Shown here: piece after piece, positions 18,179 to 26,477 of the stretch
Layout: every line of letters starts with the position of its first letter
Numbering within the stretch: position 1 is the stretch's first letter
NCBI GenBank assembly: GCA_903832055.1
Contig: CAILAC010000002.1
Coordinates: 434,001-498,000, forward strand
Direction of reading: 5' to 3'
Length of the DNA stretch: 64,000 nucleotides
Source of the DNA: an uncultured Acidobacteriota bacterium
Lineage (GTDB): Bacteria; Acidobacteriota; Terriglobia; Terriglobales; Acidobacteriaceae
Made by a program: the position numbers and the translations under genes
The notes under the pieces: model-generated
The model's input: only the letters and a program-made list of their open reading frames with translations
Database searches by the model: none
Told to the model about the DNA's origin: nothing

Positions 18179-18290
18179 GAATCTCATGTCCCCCGTTGCC
18201 GGGCGAGAGTTGACACCGTGATCCAGAATTGCTCCGGCCGGTTGTCGTGGCGTCAAAGGGCTCGTCCCTCAACCACTCTTCATGAAATCC
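18179..18290 (-). promoter_or_regulatory. SAM (S-box, SAM-I type) riboswitch aptamer
   Basis: The minus-strand leader of the thrC-like operon matches the S-box. P1 is a 10-bp helix GGAUUUCAUG (18290-18281) with CAUGAGAUUC (18188-18179). The conserved core AAGAGTGG-TTGAGGGA-CGAGCCC-TTTGACG-CCAC-GACAACC follows the S-box order, with GUGG/CCAC closing P2 and the kink-turn GAGGGA/UGA. P3 is GC-rich. The conserved GGTGTCAAC comes next, and P4 is CCCG-GCAA-CGGG before the 3' P1 strand. A terminator follows directly, so the mechanism is transcription attenuation: OFF at high SAM. Assignment rests on motif and helix matching by eye. Confidence 0.88.
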
Positions 18291-18329
18291 AGGCTCGACC
18301 CCGTCAGGACCGAACCAGAATATATATCT

Positions 18330-18358
18330 GGTATAGCAGAGCTTGCTTGCCAACGCAA
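18330..18358 (-). promoter_or_regulatory. Probable promoter of the SAM-riboswitch operon
   Basis: Minus-strand TTGCGT (18353-18358), 17-nt spacer, TATACC (18330-18335) preceded by TGC, an extended -10. The transcript would start about 35 nt before the aptamer P1 helix. Confidence 0.45.
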
Positions 18359-18372
18359 CATCACGTACAGCG

Positions 18373-18405
18373 AACGGCGCCATTGAGACTTTCAAAGGCG
18401 CCGTT
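18373..18405 (-). terminator. Hairpin after the GH16 gene
   Basis: AACGGCGCC / GGCGCCGTT, 9-bp perfect stem with 15-nt loop, 24 nt beyond the GH16 stop codon. The U-tract is poor, so termination is probable but not certain. Confidence 0.55.
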
Positions 18406-18428
18406 GGGTGGTTAAAAAGGATCGCGAG

Positions 18429-19541
18429 CTAGTTGGTATATAGCCGGACGTAATCGACCTGCACCTCAGAGGGAAAGACCGTCGTTCCATCGGGCGCGCC
18501 TGGCCAACTGCCGCCAACGGCGAGGTTGAGAATCACGAACTGCGGCCCAGCCTCAAAAGGCCAGGTGCCCGTCTGCGAACTGGCTGGAAAGGTAGCGTAG
18601 ACGTTGGTCGGGTCGTCGATGTAGTAGTCGACCTCGCCCTTCTTCCAGATCATGCCGTAGGTATGCCAGTCGGTTGCCGAGAAGCCCGCCGGGTGGTACT
18701 GTGTGCCACCGTTCATACCTGTGCCGTGGATTGAACCCTGCGTCCAGTCAAAGCCCTCGTTCTGGGGATTGCTGCCGTTGATGTGCTCCATCACGTCGAG
18801 TTCGCCGCAAGCAGGCCAGTTGACGGTGGCAATGTTATTGCCGAGCAGCCAGAAGGCGGGCCACATGCCCTGCGACTCCGGCAGCTTCATCTTTGCCTCA
18901 AGCCGCCCGTATTGGAAGCTGAACAGCCCTTGCGTTTTCATGCGAGCCGAGGTGTACACGCCCGCCGAGGGCTTGCGCGCCACAATGTGCAGCACCCCGT
19001 CGGTGCCGATGTAGGCGTTGGGATTGGCCGGGTCGCAGGGCGAAGACGCCGAACCTGCGGCGCAGTAGTTTTCCTTCTCGTTGTTACCAAAGCCGCTGTT
19101 GCCGGTGTCATAGCCCCAGGTCGCCGCATCAGGCAACTGGTTGCTTCCGGTTGCGTTGGCAAATTCGTCGCTCCAGACCAGCGTCGCTGAGGGCACGTTG
19201 GCGGTAATCGTCTGGCTGCTGACCGCGCTGTCAGTGTCGCCAGAAAGGGTCGCGTAGACCTTGAGTGTGGCGTTGGCAGTGACCAGGAACGGAGCAAGAT
19301 ACTGCGTGGATGATTTGCTCGGCGTCGTGCCATCGAGCGTGTAATAGATGCTCGCGCCGGAGGTCGTCGTCGAAAGACTTACGATCTGTGCGCCATTCTG
19401 GGCCGCCTTCGTCACCGCGGCAGGCGTCGCTACCTGGGTCTGGGTGGGCGGAGTCACAGTGGCTGAGCCACTGCCGCCACAACCGAGCAGAAATGATGAG
19501 AATAAAAGCGATAAACAAGCCAAACGATATCCAGCAGCCAT
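18429..19541 (-). CDS. GH16 endo-beta-glucanase (laminarinase-like) lipoprotein
   Basis: 370-residue secreted lipoprotein. A lipobox LLGCGG (Cys about residue 21) gives a lipid-anchored N-terminus. Residues about 38-115 form a chitobiase-type C-terminal-like beta domain (GASIYYTLDGTTP), used here as a spacer or binding module. The GH16 jelly-roll follows (LVWSDEFANATGSNQLP) with the catalytic ELDVMEH block (ExDxxE) and MWPAFWLLG and WHTYGMIWKKGEVDYYID. Such enzymes cut beta-1,3 or mixed-linkage glucans such as laminarin and fungal wall glucan. GAGGAG lies upstream of the ATG. Likely monocistronic, with hairpins on both sides. Confidence 0.93.
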   Translation of the reverse strand: MAAGYRLACLSLLFSSFLLGCGGSGSATVTPPTQTQVATPAAVTKAAQNGAQIVSLSTTTSGASIYYTLDGTTPSKSSTQYLAPFLVTANATLKVYATLSGDTDSAVSSQTITANVPSATLVWSDEFANATGSNQLPDAATWGYDTGNSGFGNNEKENYCAAGSASSPCDPANPNAYIGTDGVLHIVARKPSAGVYTSARMKTQGLFSFQYGRLEAKMKLPESQGMWPAFWLLGNNIATVNWPACGELDVMEHINGSNPQNEGFDWTQGSIHGTGMNGGTQYHPAGFSATDWHTYGMIWKKGEVDYYIDDPTNVYATFPASSQTGTWPFEAGPQFVILNLAVGGSWPGAPDGTTVFPSEVQVDYVRLYTN

Positions 19542-19659
19542 ACGGGATTCTCCTCTTGCAGCGTGCCATTTTCAGGAACCTGCAATGAACCGTTTTAGCA
19601 CCGCAGTTAGAAGGGCGTCAAACATCGTGTTTTCATACATTTATCCCCTATTGAAAAGA

Positions 19660-19693
19660 CGAACGGCCGGGAGTGGATCACCCCGGCCGTTCG
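19660..19693 (-). terminator. Terminator after metH-HEAT operon
   Basis: CGAACGGCCGGG pairs perfectly with CCCGGCCGTTCG (12 bp, 10-nt loop), followed on the minus strand by TCTTTTC. It lies about 110 nt beyond the HEAT-repeat gene. Confidence 0.75.
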
Positions 19694-19802
19694 AAGGAGG
19701 TCGCATGACTTTTCGTCATCGCCTATGGATAAGTCTTGCTGAAACACGGGAAATTATCGGCAAATATTGCTTAGAAACTTTTGCGGACCCAACCTAGCTG
19801 TT

Positions 19803-20864
19803 TTAGCTATCCAAAGCAACTTCGTCTGCGGTCGCAGGAAAATACTGCCGATAGGCCAGAAGTACGCGCTCGCTTTTAGAAGCAGTCACTGCACCATAGA
19901 CCCTGGCTCGCATCCCTTCTGACTGGTAGACACGGCTGATCGCTTCCAGGGCTGAAGCTGCCTGACGTGCGTCGTTTTCAATCATTCCTAGAAGAAATTC
20001 CAATCCCTCTTCAAGTCTGGTAAGCGCAATCGCGTTATCGAGCACCGAAGCAAACCACACATCAGCGGCTTTGCGGCGTCGGGTTACCAACGTTGCCAGA
20101 GCCGCCGGGTCATGCGTCTCGGCCAATGCAAACGCCGCCTCTGCCGCTGCCTCTTCTCCATCATCAAGACAGTCAGCGACCAGCCGGATCGTACCCGACT
20201 TATCGACAGAGTCCATCCCCAGCAGAGCAGAGAAGCAGGCGCCAAGAACTTCTGGTTCTTCTTTGCGAAGGAGAATCCCCAGCTTCAGGATCAAGGCCGC
20301 GCTGACTCCGCCGACCTGGCCAAGTGCGCGCGCAGCTTCCATGCGTACAGTCTTGTCCAGATCAACCAAAGGCTCCAGCAGGATATTAAGCAGATCGAAG
20401 TCTTTCAGTCCCTCGCAATCGACCAGTGCATGCGTGCAGGTTGCCCTCAATGCGCCTGCCGTATCCGATTGCCCACCCCAGACTGGCTCCTCCTGATGGT
20501 GGCGCAGGCCGCGCAGGTAGACTTCAGCGTCGCGACACTCCAACTTGACCAACGTCTTGGCCAGTGCATTCTTGGCCCAGCACTGCGGATCAGTCTTCAC
20601 TGGATCGATAAAGAAGCGGTTGAAGGCCGTCAGCACCTGAGGCAGCAGACTTACAAGCGAATGATCTGCGATTATCCGCGCGGCTTTCGCGACCAGATAG
20701 TTATTCTCTTTACCCAAGGCGGCGTGCAGGCGTTGAATTCCGGCGTCGTCCGGGATTTTTCCGCTCATGGCCTCCAACTGAGCCAATTCCCGCTCAAACG
20801 TGCGATTGACAGGCATACGACTCCCGATTCGGCTCGTTGCCGCACTCGCCATCGACGATTTCAT
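19803..20864 (-). CDS. HEAT-repeat protein downstream of metH
   Basis: About 353 residues built of tandem alpha-helical HEAT-like repeats: DKTVRMEAARALGQVGG, EPEVLGACFSALLGM, EEAAAEAAFALAETHDPAAL and similar. These form a superhelical protein-binding scaffold; no enzyme motif is visible. The frame can be extended to 20900, but the ATG at 20864 (MKSSMASAATS) follows a strong purine-rich GGGGGGAAGGA, which decides the start. It begins 32 nt after the metH stop on the same strand and shares its terminator, so it is probably co-transcribed with methionine synthase. Whether it assists MetH or is an unrelated passenger is unknown. Confidence 0.8.
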   Translation of the reverse strand: MKSSMASAATSRIGSRMPVNRTFERELAQLEAMSGKIPDDAGIQRLHAALGKENNYLVAKAARIIADHSLVSLLPQVLTAFNRFFIDPVKTDPQCWAKNALAKTLVKLECRDAEVYLRGLRHHQEEPVWGGQSDTAGALRATCTHALVDCEGLKDFDLLNILLEPLVDLDKTVRMEAARALGQVGGVSAALILKLGILLRKEEPEVLGACFSALLGMDSVDKSGTIRLVADCLDDGEEAAAEAAFALAETHDPAALATLVTRRRKAADVWFASVLDNAIALTRLEEGLEFLLGMIENDARQAASALEAISRVYQSEGMRARVYGAVTASKSERVLLAYRQYFPATADEVALDS

Positions 20865-20896
20865 TCCTTCCCCCCTGAGTGACTGAGGCCCCCGCC

Positions 20897-23800
20897 TCAT
20901 GCCACAAAGTACTTCGCCTGCGGATGATGCACCAGAATTGCGTTTGTACTCTGCTCTGGTTCCAGGTGGTAGCCCTCAGTCAATCGCACTCCAATTGACT
21001 TTTCGGGCTCAAGCAGTCTAAATATCTTCGCCTGGTCCTCGAGGTTCGGACAGGCTGGATATCCAAAAGAGTAACGCGAACCTTGGTACTTCTGGTGAAA
21101 AAGATCGGTTACTTTTGCAGAATCTGCTCCGGCAATTCCCAAAAGCTGTCTTGCCTGTTTGTGAACGTACTCGGCAAGAGCCTCTGCCGTCTCCACTGAA
21201 AGTCCATGCAAGTATAAATACCGAGTGAAATCCCCCGCTTCAAACAACTTCTGTGTTTCTAGTGATGCCTGATCGCCGATTGTGACAATCGTGAATCCAA
21301 TTACGTCTCTTTTTTCTGCACTATCGCTTCGAAGCGGTTCAAAATAGTCTGCAATCGAGAGCCGCCGCCCCTGAGCCTGCCGTGGAAAGGTAAATCTTTC
21401 AATTTCCCGGTCCTGCTCCATAGGGTCATAGACAATCACGTCGTTGCCCTGGCTATTGCAGGGATAGAACCCGATGACCGACTTGGGATGAAAGCACCCG
21501 GCTGCTTTTACTTCTTCCTTCAGGTGCTCGAGGATAGGCCGATACTTTTCCTCTACGATGCGCAGATAGTCCCCCTGAGCCGCTGTCTTTAGCTGCCACT
21601 GATTCTTGAAGAGCGCCGTCTCATTCAAATAAGGGAACAGATCTTCAAGTCGGTAGTCTGTATAAATTCGCGCACCCCAGTATGCAGGCACCGGAATCTT
21701 CGTCGCAGATTCAATCGCGGGCGAGCGGCCTGCGGCCGTCAGTTCGACTGACTCCAGCTCCAGCGAAGCTCCCTTACCTTTGGCATAGATTTTTACCGTC
21801 TTGCCTTCGGTGATGCGCGCCTCGCGCACGGCCCCATCGCTACTGGTGAGATCGGCAATGATGTGCAGCCCGGCAAAAGCGTCTTCTGCATAGTAGACAG
21901 GTCCGGCGTACTCCTGACGCAGGTCCTCTTCTACGTATTTGCGGGTCAGGGCTGCGCCGCCACAAATCACCGGAATCTCAAGGCCCAGCCGCTCCAGATC
22001 CTGCAGCACGTACTTCATCTCCAAAGTCGATTTGACGAGCAACCCACTCAATCCGATAGCATCGGTCGCATTTTCCCGCGCCGCGTGCACGATCACATCC
22101 GAGGGCTGCTTGATGCCGAGGTTGATAACCCGGTAACCGTTGTTGGTCAAGATGATATCCACCAGATTTTTGCCGATGTCGTGGACGTCGCCTTGGACGG
22201 TGGCCAGCACCATGGTTCCCTTGCCGCCGCCATCCGCCTTCTCCATCTTTGGCTCAAGATAGGCAACCGCAGCTTTCATCACGGCCGCCGAATCCAGTAC
22301 CGAAGGCAGTTGCATCTTGCGCGAACCGAATAACTCGCCCACCGTCTTCATCGCATCCAGCAGCACGTCATTGATCAGTTGCAGAGGCGTGTAAGTCGCG
22401 AGCGCCGCCTCCAGAGCCTCATCAAGCGACTGCTTGTTTTCGCCCAGGCCGATCGTTCGTTCGCCGCGAATGACGAGTTGCTTGAGGCGGTCTTCGATGC
22501 TCAGGTTTTCTACTTCAACGACATCTTCCTGCACCGAGCCTTTGGTCAGGCTGGTGAAGTAGGCCATGTACGCCTGGAGAGGATCCGATTTTGCTTCGTC
22601 GGGGCCCCAGTCCTGGAAGATCAGTTTCCGCGCCAGTTCCACTTCCTTCGCGGGAATCTTGTACAGCGGATAGATCCGTGAGTAATTCACAATCGCCGTA
22701 TCCAGACCGCGATCCACGGCTTCCTTCAAAAACACCGAATTCAGCACCCGCCGCGCATAGGCATTCAAGCCAAACGAAACATTGGATACGCCGAGAACAG
22801 TCTTGCACTCCGGCAGCTCCAGCTTGATGCGCCTGACGGCTTCGAGCGTCTCAATGGCCGCCGAGCGGTAATCCTCCTGCCCGGTCGAAATCGGCAGAGT
22901 CAGCGGGTCAAAGATCAGGTCCTGCGGGCGCAGGCCGTAGCGATGGACGGCCATATCGTGGATGCGGTGGGCGATGGCGACCTTCTTGTCGGCGGTGAGG
23001 GCCATGCCGGCTTCGTCGATGGTGAGCGCAATGACCGCTGCGCCGTAGCGACGCGCCATGGGCAAAACCTTGCTGGTGCGCTTTTCACCGTCTTCAAGAT
23101 TGATGGAGTTGATAATCGGCTTGCCCGGGATGCGCTTCAACGCCTCTTCAATCACCTCCGACTCAGTCGAATCCACCACAATTGGTGCCAGCACGCGCGT
23201 GGCGATCTTTTCGAGCACCGCGTTCATGTAGGCCTGCTCGTCTTCGCCGACAATCGCGCAGCACAGGTCAAGCATCTGCGAACCCTCACCGACCAGCCGC
23301 TTGGCCAGCGTGAGAATTCCGTCGTAATCCTGCTCGCGCACCATGTTGCGGAAGTGCTCGAGGCGCGTCGTGGTGTTCATTTCCTCGGCGATAACGACGG
23401 GCTGTCCATCCATCTCCAGCGGCACGGCGGCAAAGGCGCTCGCCACGACGGACTGCGGCTTGTTGTTGCGGACCAGCGGCGTCAGGCCGTGGACCGCCTC
23501 GGCGACGGCGCGCAAATGCTCCGGAGTCGTTCCGCAGCAGCCGCCGACGACGCTGACACCGTATTCGGTCACAAACCGACGCTGATGGGCGGCCAGTTCG
23601 GCCGGGGTCAGCTTGTAGACGGCGCGACCTCCCTCGTTCTGCGGCAGGCCTGCGTTTGGTAACACAGAGATCGGGAGCGTCGAATTCTGGCAGAGAAAGC
23701 GGACCGCGTCGTTCATTTCCTCGGGTCCGGTAGCACAGTTGAGGCCTATGACATCGGGCTGAAATGCCTCAAGCACGGCCAAAGCCGCGCCGATTTCAGA

Positions 23801-24412
23801 GCCCAGAAGCATGGTGCCAGTGGCCTCAAGGGTTACTTGCACCTGCAGCGCGACACGACGGCCACCGCGCGCAACCTCAGCGTTGATCGCGTCCTGGCAG
23901 GCAGCCATCGCGATGCGGGCCTGCAGCAGGTCCTGGCAGGTTTCGATGAGCAGAATGTCAACGCCGCCCTCGATCAGGGCAGAGGCCTGCTCCCGATAGC
24001 TCGCCGCCATCGCGTCATAGCCAATGTGCCCCAGCGAAGGCAGCTTGGTCGTCGGCCCCATCGAACCGGCGACAAAGCGCGGCTTTTCTGGCGTCGAATA
24101 AGCATCTGCCACTTCGCGAGCCAATCGCGCGGCAGCGACATTCAATTCGTGGGCGCGGTCTTCCAGCTCGTATTCAGCCAGCACAATGCTCGCGGAACCA
24201 AAGCTGTCGGTCTCGAGCACATCGCAGCCAGCCTCAAGAAAGGCCGCATGCACCTGACGAATCACGTCAGGCCGCGAGAGTACGAGAATTTCGTTGCACC
24301 CCTCTTTGCCCCAGAAATCTTCAAGCGTCAGCGCATGTTTTTGTAGAGTTGTGCCCATCGCGCCGTCATAGACGAGCACGCGATCCTTAAGAAGTGAAAG
24401 AAAATCCGCCAA
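20897..24412 (-). CDS. metH: Cobalamin-dependent methionine synthase
   Basis: Full-length MetH of 1171 residues: 5-methyltetrahydrofolate + homocysteine to methionine + tetrahydrofolate. All four modules are seen in order: homocysteine-binding barrel with zinc cysteines (IGLNCATGPEE and VVGGCCGTTPEH, about residues 220-300), pterin-binding barrel (about 340-620), cobalamin-binding module with GDVHDIGKN (lower-ligand His, about 750-880), and the C-terminal SAM-binding reactivation domain ending near EQSTNAILVHHPQAKYF. The start is TTG at 24412 (ADFLSLLKDRVLVYDGAMGTT), since the next Met would cut into the conserved N-terminus. It lies 59 nt downstream of hipA, leaving little room for a riboswitch of its own, and is followed by the HEAT-repeat gene. 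Confidence 0.97.
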   Translation of the reverse strand: MADFLSLLKDRVLVYDGAMGTTLQKHALTLEDFWGKEGCNEILVLSRPDVIRQVHAAFLEAGCDVLETDSFGSASIVLAEYELEDRAHELNVAAARLAREVADAYSTPEKPRFVAGSMGPTTKLPSLGHIGYDAMAASYREQASALIEGGVDILLIETCQDLLQARIAMAACQDAINAEVARGGRRVALQVQVTLEATGTMLLGSEIGAALAVLEAFQPDVIGLNCATGPEEMNDAVRFLCQNSTLPISVLPNAGLPQNEGGRAVYKLTPAELAAHQRRFVTEYGVSVVGGCCGTTPEHLRAVAEAVHGLTPLVRNNKPQSVVASAFAAVPLEMDGQPVVIAEEMNTTTRLEHFRNMVREQDYDGILTLAKRLVGEGSQMLDLCCAIVGEDEQAYMNAVLEKIATRVLAPIVVDSTESEVIEEALKRIPGKPIINSINLEDGEKRTSKVLPMARRYGAAVIALTIDEAGMALTADKKVAIAHRIHDMAVHRYGLRPQDLIFDPLTLPISTGQEDYRSAAIETLEAVRRIKLELPECKTVLGVSNVSFGLNAYARRVLNSVFLKEAVDRGLDTAIVNYSRIYPLYKIPAKEVELARKLIFQDWGPDEAKSDPLQAYMAYFTSLTKGSVQEDVVEVENLSIEDRLKQLVIRGERTIGLGENKQSLDEALEAALATYTPLQLINDVLLDAMKTVGELFGSRKMQLPSVLDSAAVMKAAVAYLEPKMEKADGGGKGTMVLATVQGDVHDIGKNLVDIILTNNGYRVINLGIKQPSDVIVHAARENATDAIGLSGLLVKSTLEMKYVLQDLERLGLEIPVICGGAALTRKYVEEDLRQEYAGPVYYAEDAFAGLHIIADLTSSDGAVREARITEGKTVKIYAKGKGASLELESVELTAAGRSPAIESATKIPVPAYWGARIYTDYRLEDLFPYLNETALFKNQWQLKTAAQGDYLRIVEEKYRPILEHLKEEVKAAGCFHPKSVIGFYPCNSQGNDVIVYDPMEQDREIERFTFPRQAQGRRLSIADYFEPLRSDSAEKRDVIGFTIVTIGDQASLETQKLFEAGDFTRYLYLHGLSVETAEALAEYVHKQARQLLGIAGADSAKVTDLFHQKYQGSRYSFGYPACPNLEDQAKIFRLLEPEKSIGVRLTEGYHLEPEQSTNAILVHHPQAKYFVA

Positions 24413-24471
24413 GACAAACGACCTCAGAACCGCTGAAGAGACAAACGGCTAACTATTCAGAATAAACAACT

Positions 24472-25782
24472 CTACGAAAGCAGACAGAAATCACTCTGAA
24501 CCTGCGCCGCCGTTTTTGAATCAATCGCGGCTTCGTCAGCGAATTGAGACCAGTTCCTCACTGCGTCACGGACGCGCTGCAACAGATCCTTTGGCCGGCG
24601 CACTCCAAAGCGATCGGCCACCGCCAACAGGTCTTCCACCTCAATTGCAGAAAACTTGCCGTTGACGCTCATCAGGTGCTGGTAGGTCCACGCGCCTCTG
24701 GGATTGTAAGCATGCGTGATGTCGTACGCCGGAGCCAGTTCCCACGCAGCGCCTCGCTTCATGCGAAAGCTGAAGTTCTTCGTATGGTCATCGCAGTTCC
24801 GCGCCATCACATTCAACGCCATCCGCAAAAATGCCTGTCGAAATGCCTCATCGTCCAGTTCTAGTCGCTGAAGCACCATAAACAGCTGGTTGTAGCTGTG
24901 CGTTGCCCGCTGTTTGAAGTCAAGATGATCCATTGCACAGAGTGTCTGCAAATGATGCTTCACCGTCCTGCCGTCGACCACGTCGCGGTCAAAGCGTCGC
25001 GTCATGAAGTGGGCGCGGCCGTTCTCCTCAAGCAGCCGGCAAGGCTCCATGATGATGCCTGCTGCCAAAGCCATCCGGTGATAGGCATACTCGATCCGCC
25101 CATACTCCTCGCCTGTCCCCAGTTCCGCATCCCGGCCCATGCCGTCAAACTTCAGCAGCCAATGCTCAAACCCGCCCGCAGCATCGAACTGCCCGCTGCG
25201 TATCTGGTCGGTCCTGGGATTCCAGGCAATGACCGCTTTGGCCCGCGCACCGCCTGCCGAGGTGCCCACGCGAATAATGTTCGCCAGGGCAGCCTGCGCC
25301 TGCGTCGATTCTTCCGAAGTCCCGTTGAGATGGATGCTGCCCGTGACCAGCCTGCGCGCTTCCTCCACCAGAGCCTGCATCGCAAGCGGAGCTTCGCTCT
25401 CCCGGTGCGAACCCTGCGCCGGACGAAATTCCAGTGCGCCCATCCCTCGCTTACCCATGTACGCCAGGCGGTCGAGTGCCGTAATTGCGCTCTTTTTCAC
25501 GCCGCGCTGTGCCATCCAGGCGTCAATCAGCGCATTGCCAAAGTCGTCTGGCAGGGCATCTGCCACCATTGCCGGCAGACCATGAAACGTCGACTTGGGC
25601 AGCTCAGGAAAGGCAAAAACAGGTTGCCGGCTTTTCACCGGCATCGCCAGCGGAGCCAGCTCCTGCCAGCCGCGCTTCCATGCAGGGTCGTAGGCAAACA
25701 CGTAACAGCCCAGACGGGCGTCCTCCGCCAGCGCCCCGACAAACTGGTCCCAGAGATGAACCTCCAGCAACTTCGTGGGCAT
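24472..25782 (-). CDS. hipA: HipA-type serine/threonine kinase toxin
   Basis: 436-residue HipA family kinase. Seen in order: HipA N-terminal-like segment, the glycine-rich loop VGTSAGGARAK, the catalytic NCDDHTKNFSF (Asp followed by HxKN) and metal-binding APAYDITHA. E. coli HipA phosphorylates glutamyl-tRNA synthetase and induces persistence. All catalytic residues appear intact. Its ATG overlaps the hipB stop as TGATG, the usual coupled antitoxin-toxin arrangement. The gene ends 59 nt before metH on the same strand. The target here is unknown; HipA relatives differ in target tRNA synthetase. Confidence 0.92.
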   Translation of the reverse strand: MPTKLLEVHLWDQFVGALAEDARLGCYVFAYDPAWKRGWQELAPLAMPVKSRQPVFAFPELPKSTFHGLPAMVADALPDDFGNALIDAWMAQRGVKKSAITALDRLAYMGKRGMGALEFRPAQGSHRESEAPLAMQALVEEARRLVTGSIHLNGTSEESTQAQAALANIIRVGTSAGGARAKAVIAWNPRTDQIRSGQFDAAGGFEHWLLKFDGMGRDAELGTGEEYGRIEYAYHRMALAAGIIMEPCRLLEENGRAHFMTRRFDRDVVDGRTVKHHLQTLCAMDHLDFKQRATHSYNQLFMVLQRLELDDEAFRQAFLRMALNVMARNCDDHTKNFSFRMKRGAAWELAPAYDITHAYNPRGAWTYQHLMSVNGKFSAIEVEDLLAVADRFGVRRPKDLLQRVRDAVRNWSQFADEAAIDSKTAAQVQSDFCLLS

Positions 25783-26099
25783 CAGCCGCGCTCCTCACCG
25801 CGCTTGCGGCGAATCCGCTGCGGGAGTCGCGCCCCTCGCATCAGGGTCAGCGGATTTACCGACGGCTCCGGCACCAGCAGGTCCAGCACATCCAGGCCGT
25901 CAAGCGCCCTGAGCGTTCTCAGCAGGGTTTCTACGGTCGAGCCGCGCCCACCTTCCAGATTCCGCAACGCCTTCTCCGAGATGCCGGCCCTCTCCGCCGT
26001 CGTCACCTGGTCCATCTCCCGTGAAAGGCGCAGACGACGTATCCGCTCCCCCAGCGCCTCTTGCAGTTCTGCATCCACGCGCTCAATTACTTTGTCCAT
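25782..26099 (-). CDS. hipB: HipB-like antitoxin, helix-turn-helix repressor
   Basis: 105-residue XRE-type DNA-binding protein with a helix-turn-helix (LRLSREMDQVTTAERAGISEKALRNLEGG, about residues 24-52), typical of HipB: the antitoxin that binds HipA and represses the operon. The C-terminal part is basic (RLPQRIRRKRGEERG) and longer than E. coli HipB (88 residues). The stop overlaps the hipA start. The start codon is only a few bases from a 10-bp inverted repeat in AT-rich DNA, probably its own operator, and no Shine-Dalgarno is present, suggesting a very short or leaderless mRNA. Confidence 0.88.
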   Translation of the reverse strand: MDKVIERVDAELQEALGERIRRLRLSREMDQVTTAERAGISEKALRNLEGGRGSTVETLLRTLRALDGLDVLDLLVPEPSVNPLTLMRGARLPQRIRRKRGEERG

Positions 26100-26101
26100 A
26101 C

Positions 26102-26157
26102 CGGCTTAATTGTACCAGTAAACATAAATTTTATCAATAATAAGCATAATTAAGCCG
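26102..26157. promoter_or_regulatory. Probable HipB operator in AT-rich region
   Basis: CGGCTTAATT (26102-26111) and AATTAAGCCG (26148-26157) form a 10-bp inverted repeat about 46 bp apart, centre to centre. Between them lies a smaller palindrome ATAAATTTTAT (26124-26134). The block abuts the hipB start codon. Confidence 0.65.
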
Positions 26158-26335
26158 CTTAAGAATTTTTATTTTTTTTATTTAATCGGTATTTTTATGC
26201 CTTTTATTAGGAATTTTATGGTTAATAGGCATATATTTACCACTTACGAACTTGCTCCCAACTAATCCTTGGAGGGGCTGAAAATAAATTCCCCCAGGAA
26301 TTACGCCGATATGGGGGATTGCCTTCCCTGTGCCG
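26158..26335. other. AT-rich intergenic DNA
   Basis: Very AT-rich up to about 26250 (runs of T and A such as ATTTTTATTTTTTTTATTT), in sharp contrast with the GC-rich genome. No gene supported. It is likely promoter DNA of hipBA, possibly carried in with the toxin-antitoxin module. Confidence 0.5.
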
Positions 26336-26452
26336 ATGCCCGATGAATTGCATCGGCACGCGGCGGAATTGAATATCAGCCTACAGGCGGTGATCAAAAA
26401 ACTGCTGCGGAAGGCACTGGACCAGCATTCCATGGCCGGCAAGACTCACTGA
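26336..26452 (+). CDS. Possible mini-ORF, ribbon-helix-helix-like (remnant?)
   Basis: 38 codons reading MPDELHRHAAELNISLQAVI and on to KKLLRKALDQH. The pattern resembles the helical half of HicB/Arc-type ribbon-helix-helix antitoxins. No Shine-Dalgarno precedes the ATG, and in-frame codons continue upstream to a TAA at about 26285, so it may be the 3' remnant of a longer gene. Its position beside hipBA would fit a decayed second antitoxin. Weak evidence; could be chance. Confidence 0.3.
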   Translation: MPDELHRHAAELNISLQAVIKKLLRKALDQHSMAGKTH

Positions 26453-26477
26453 GCAGGCAGACCATCGGGCTTCACTT

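Noticed and set aside
18051-18395. 114-codon frame on the minus strand before thrC
   Set aside because: It lies across the SAM riboswitch and its terminator, whose conserved bases and helices explain the sequence better.
24898-26109. 403-codon plus-strand frame
   Set aside because: Antisense to hipBA, which show coupled starts and intact motifs.
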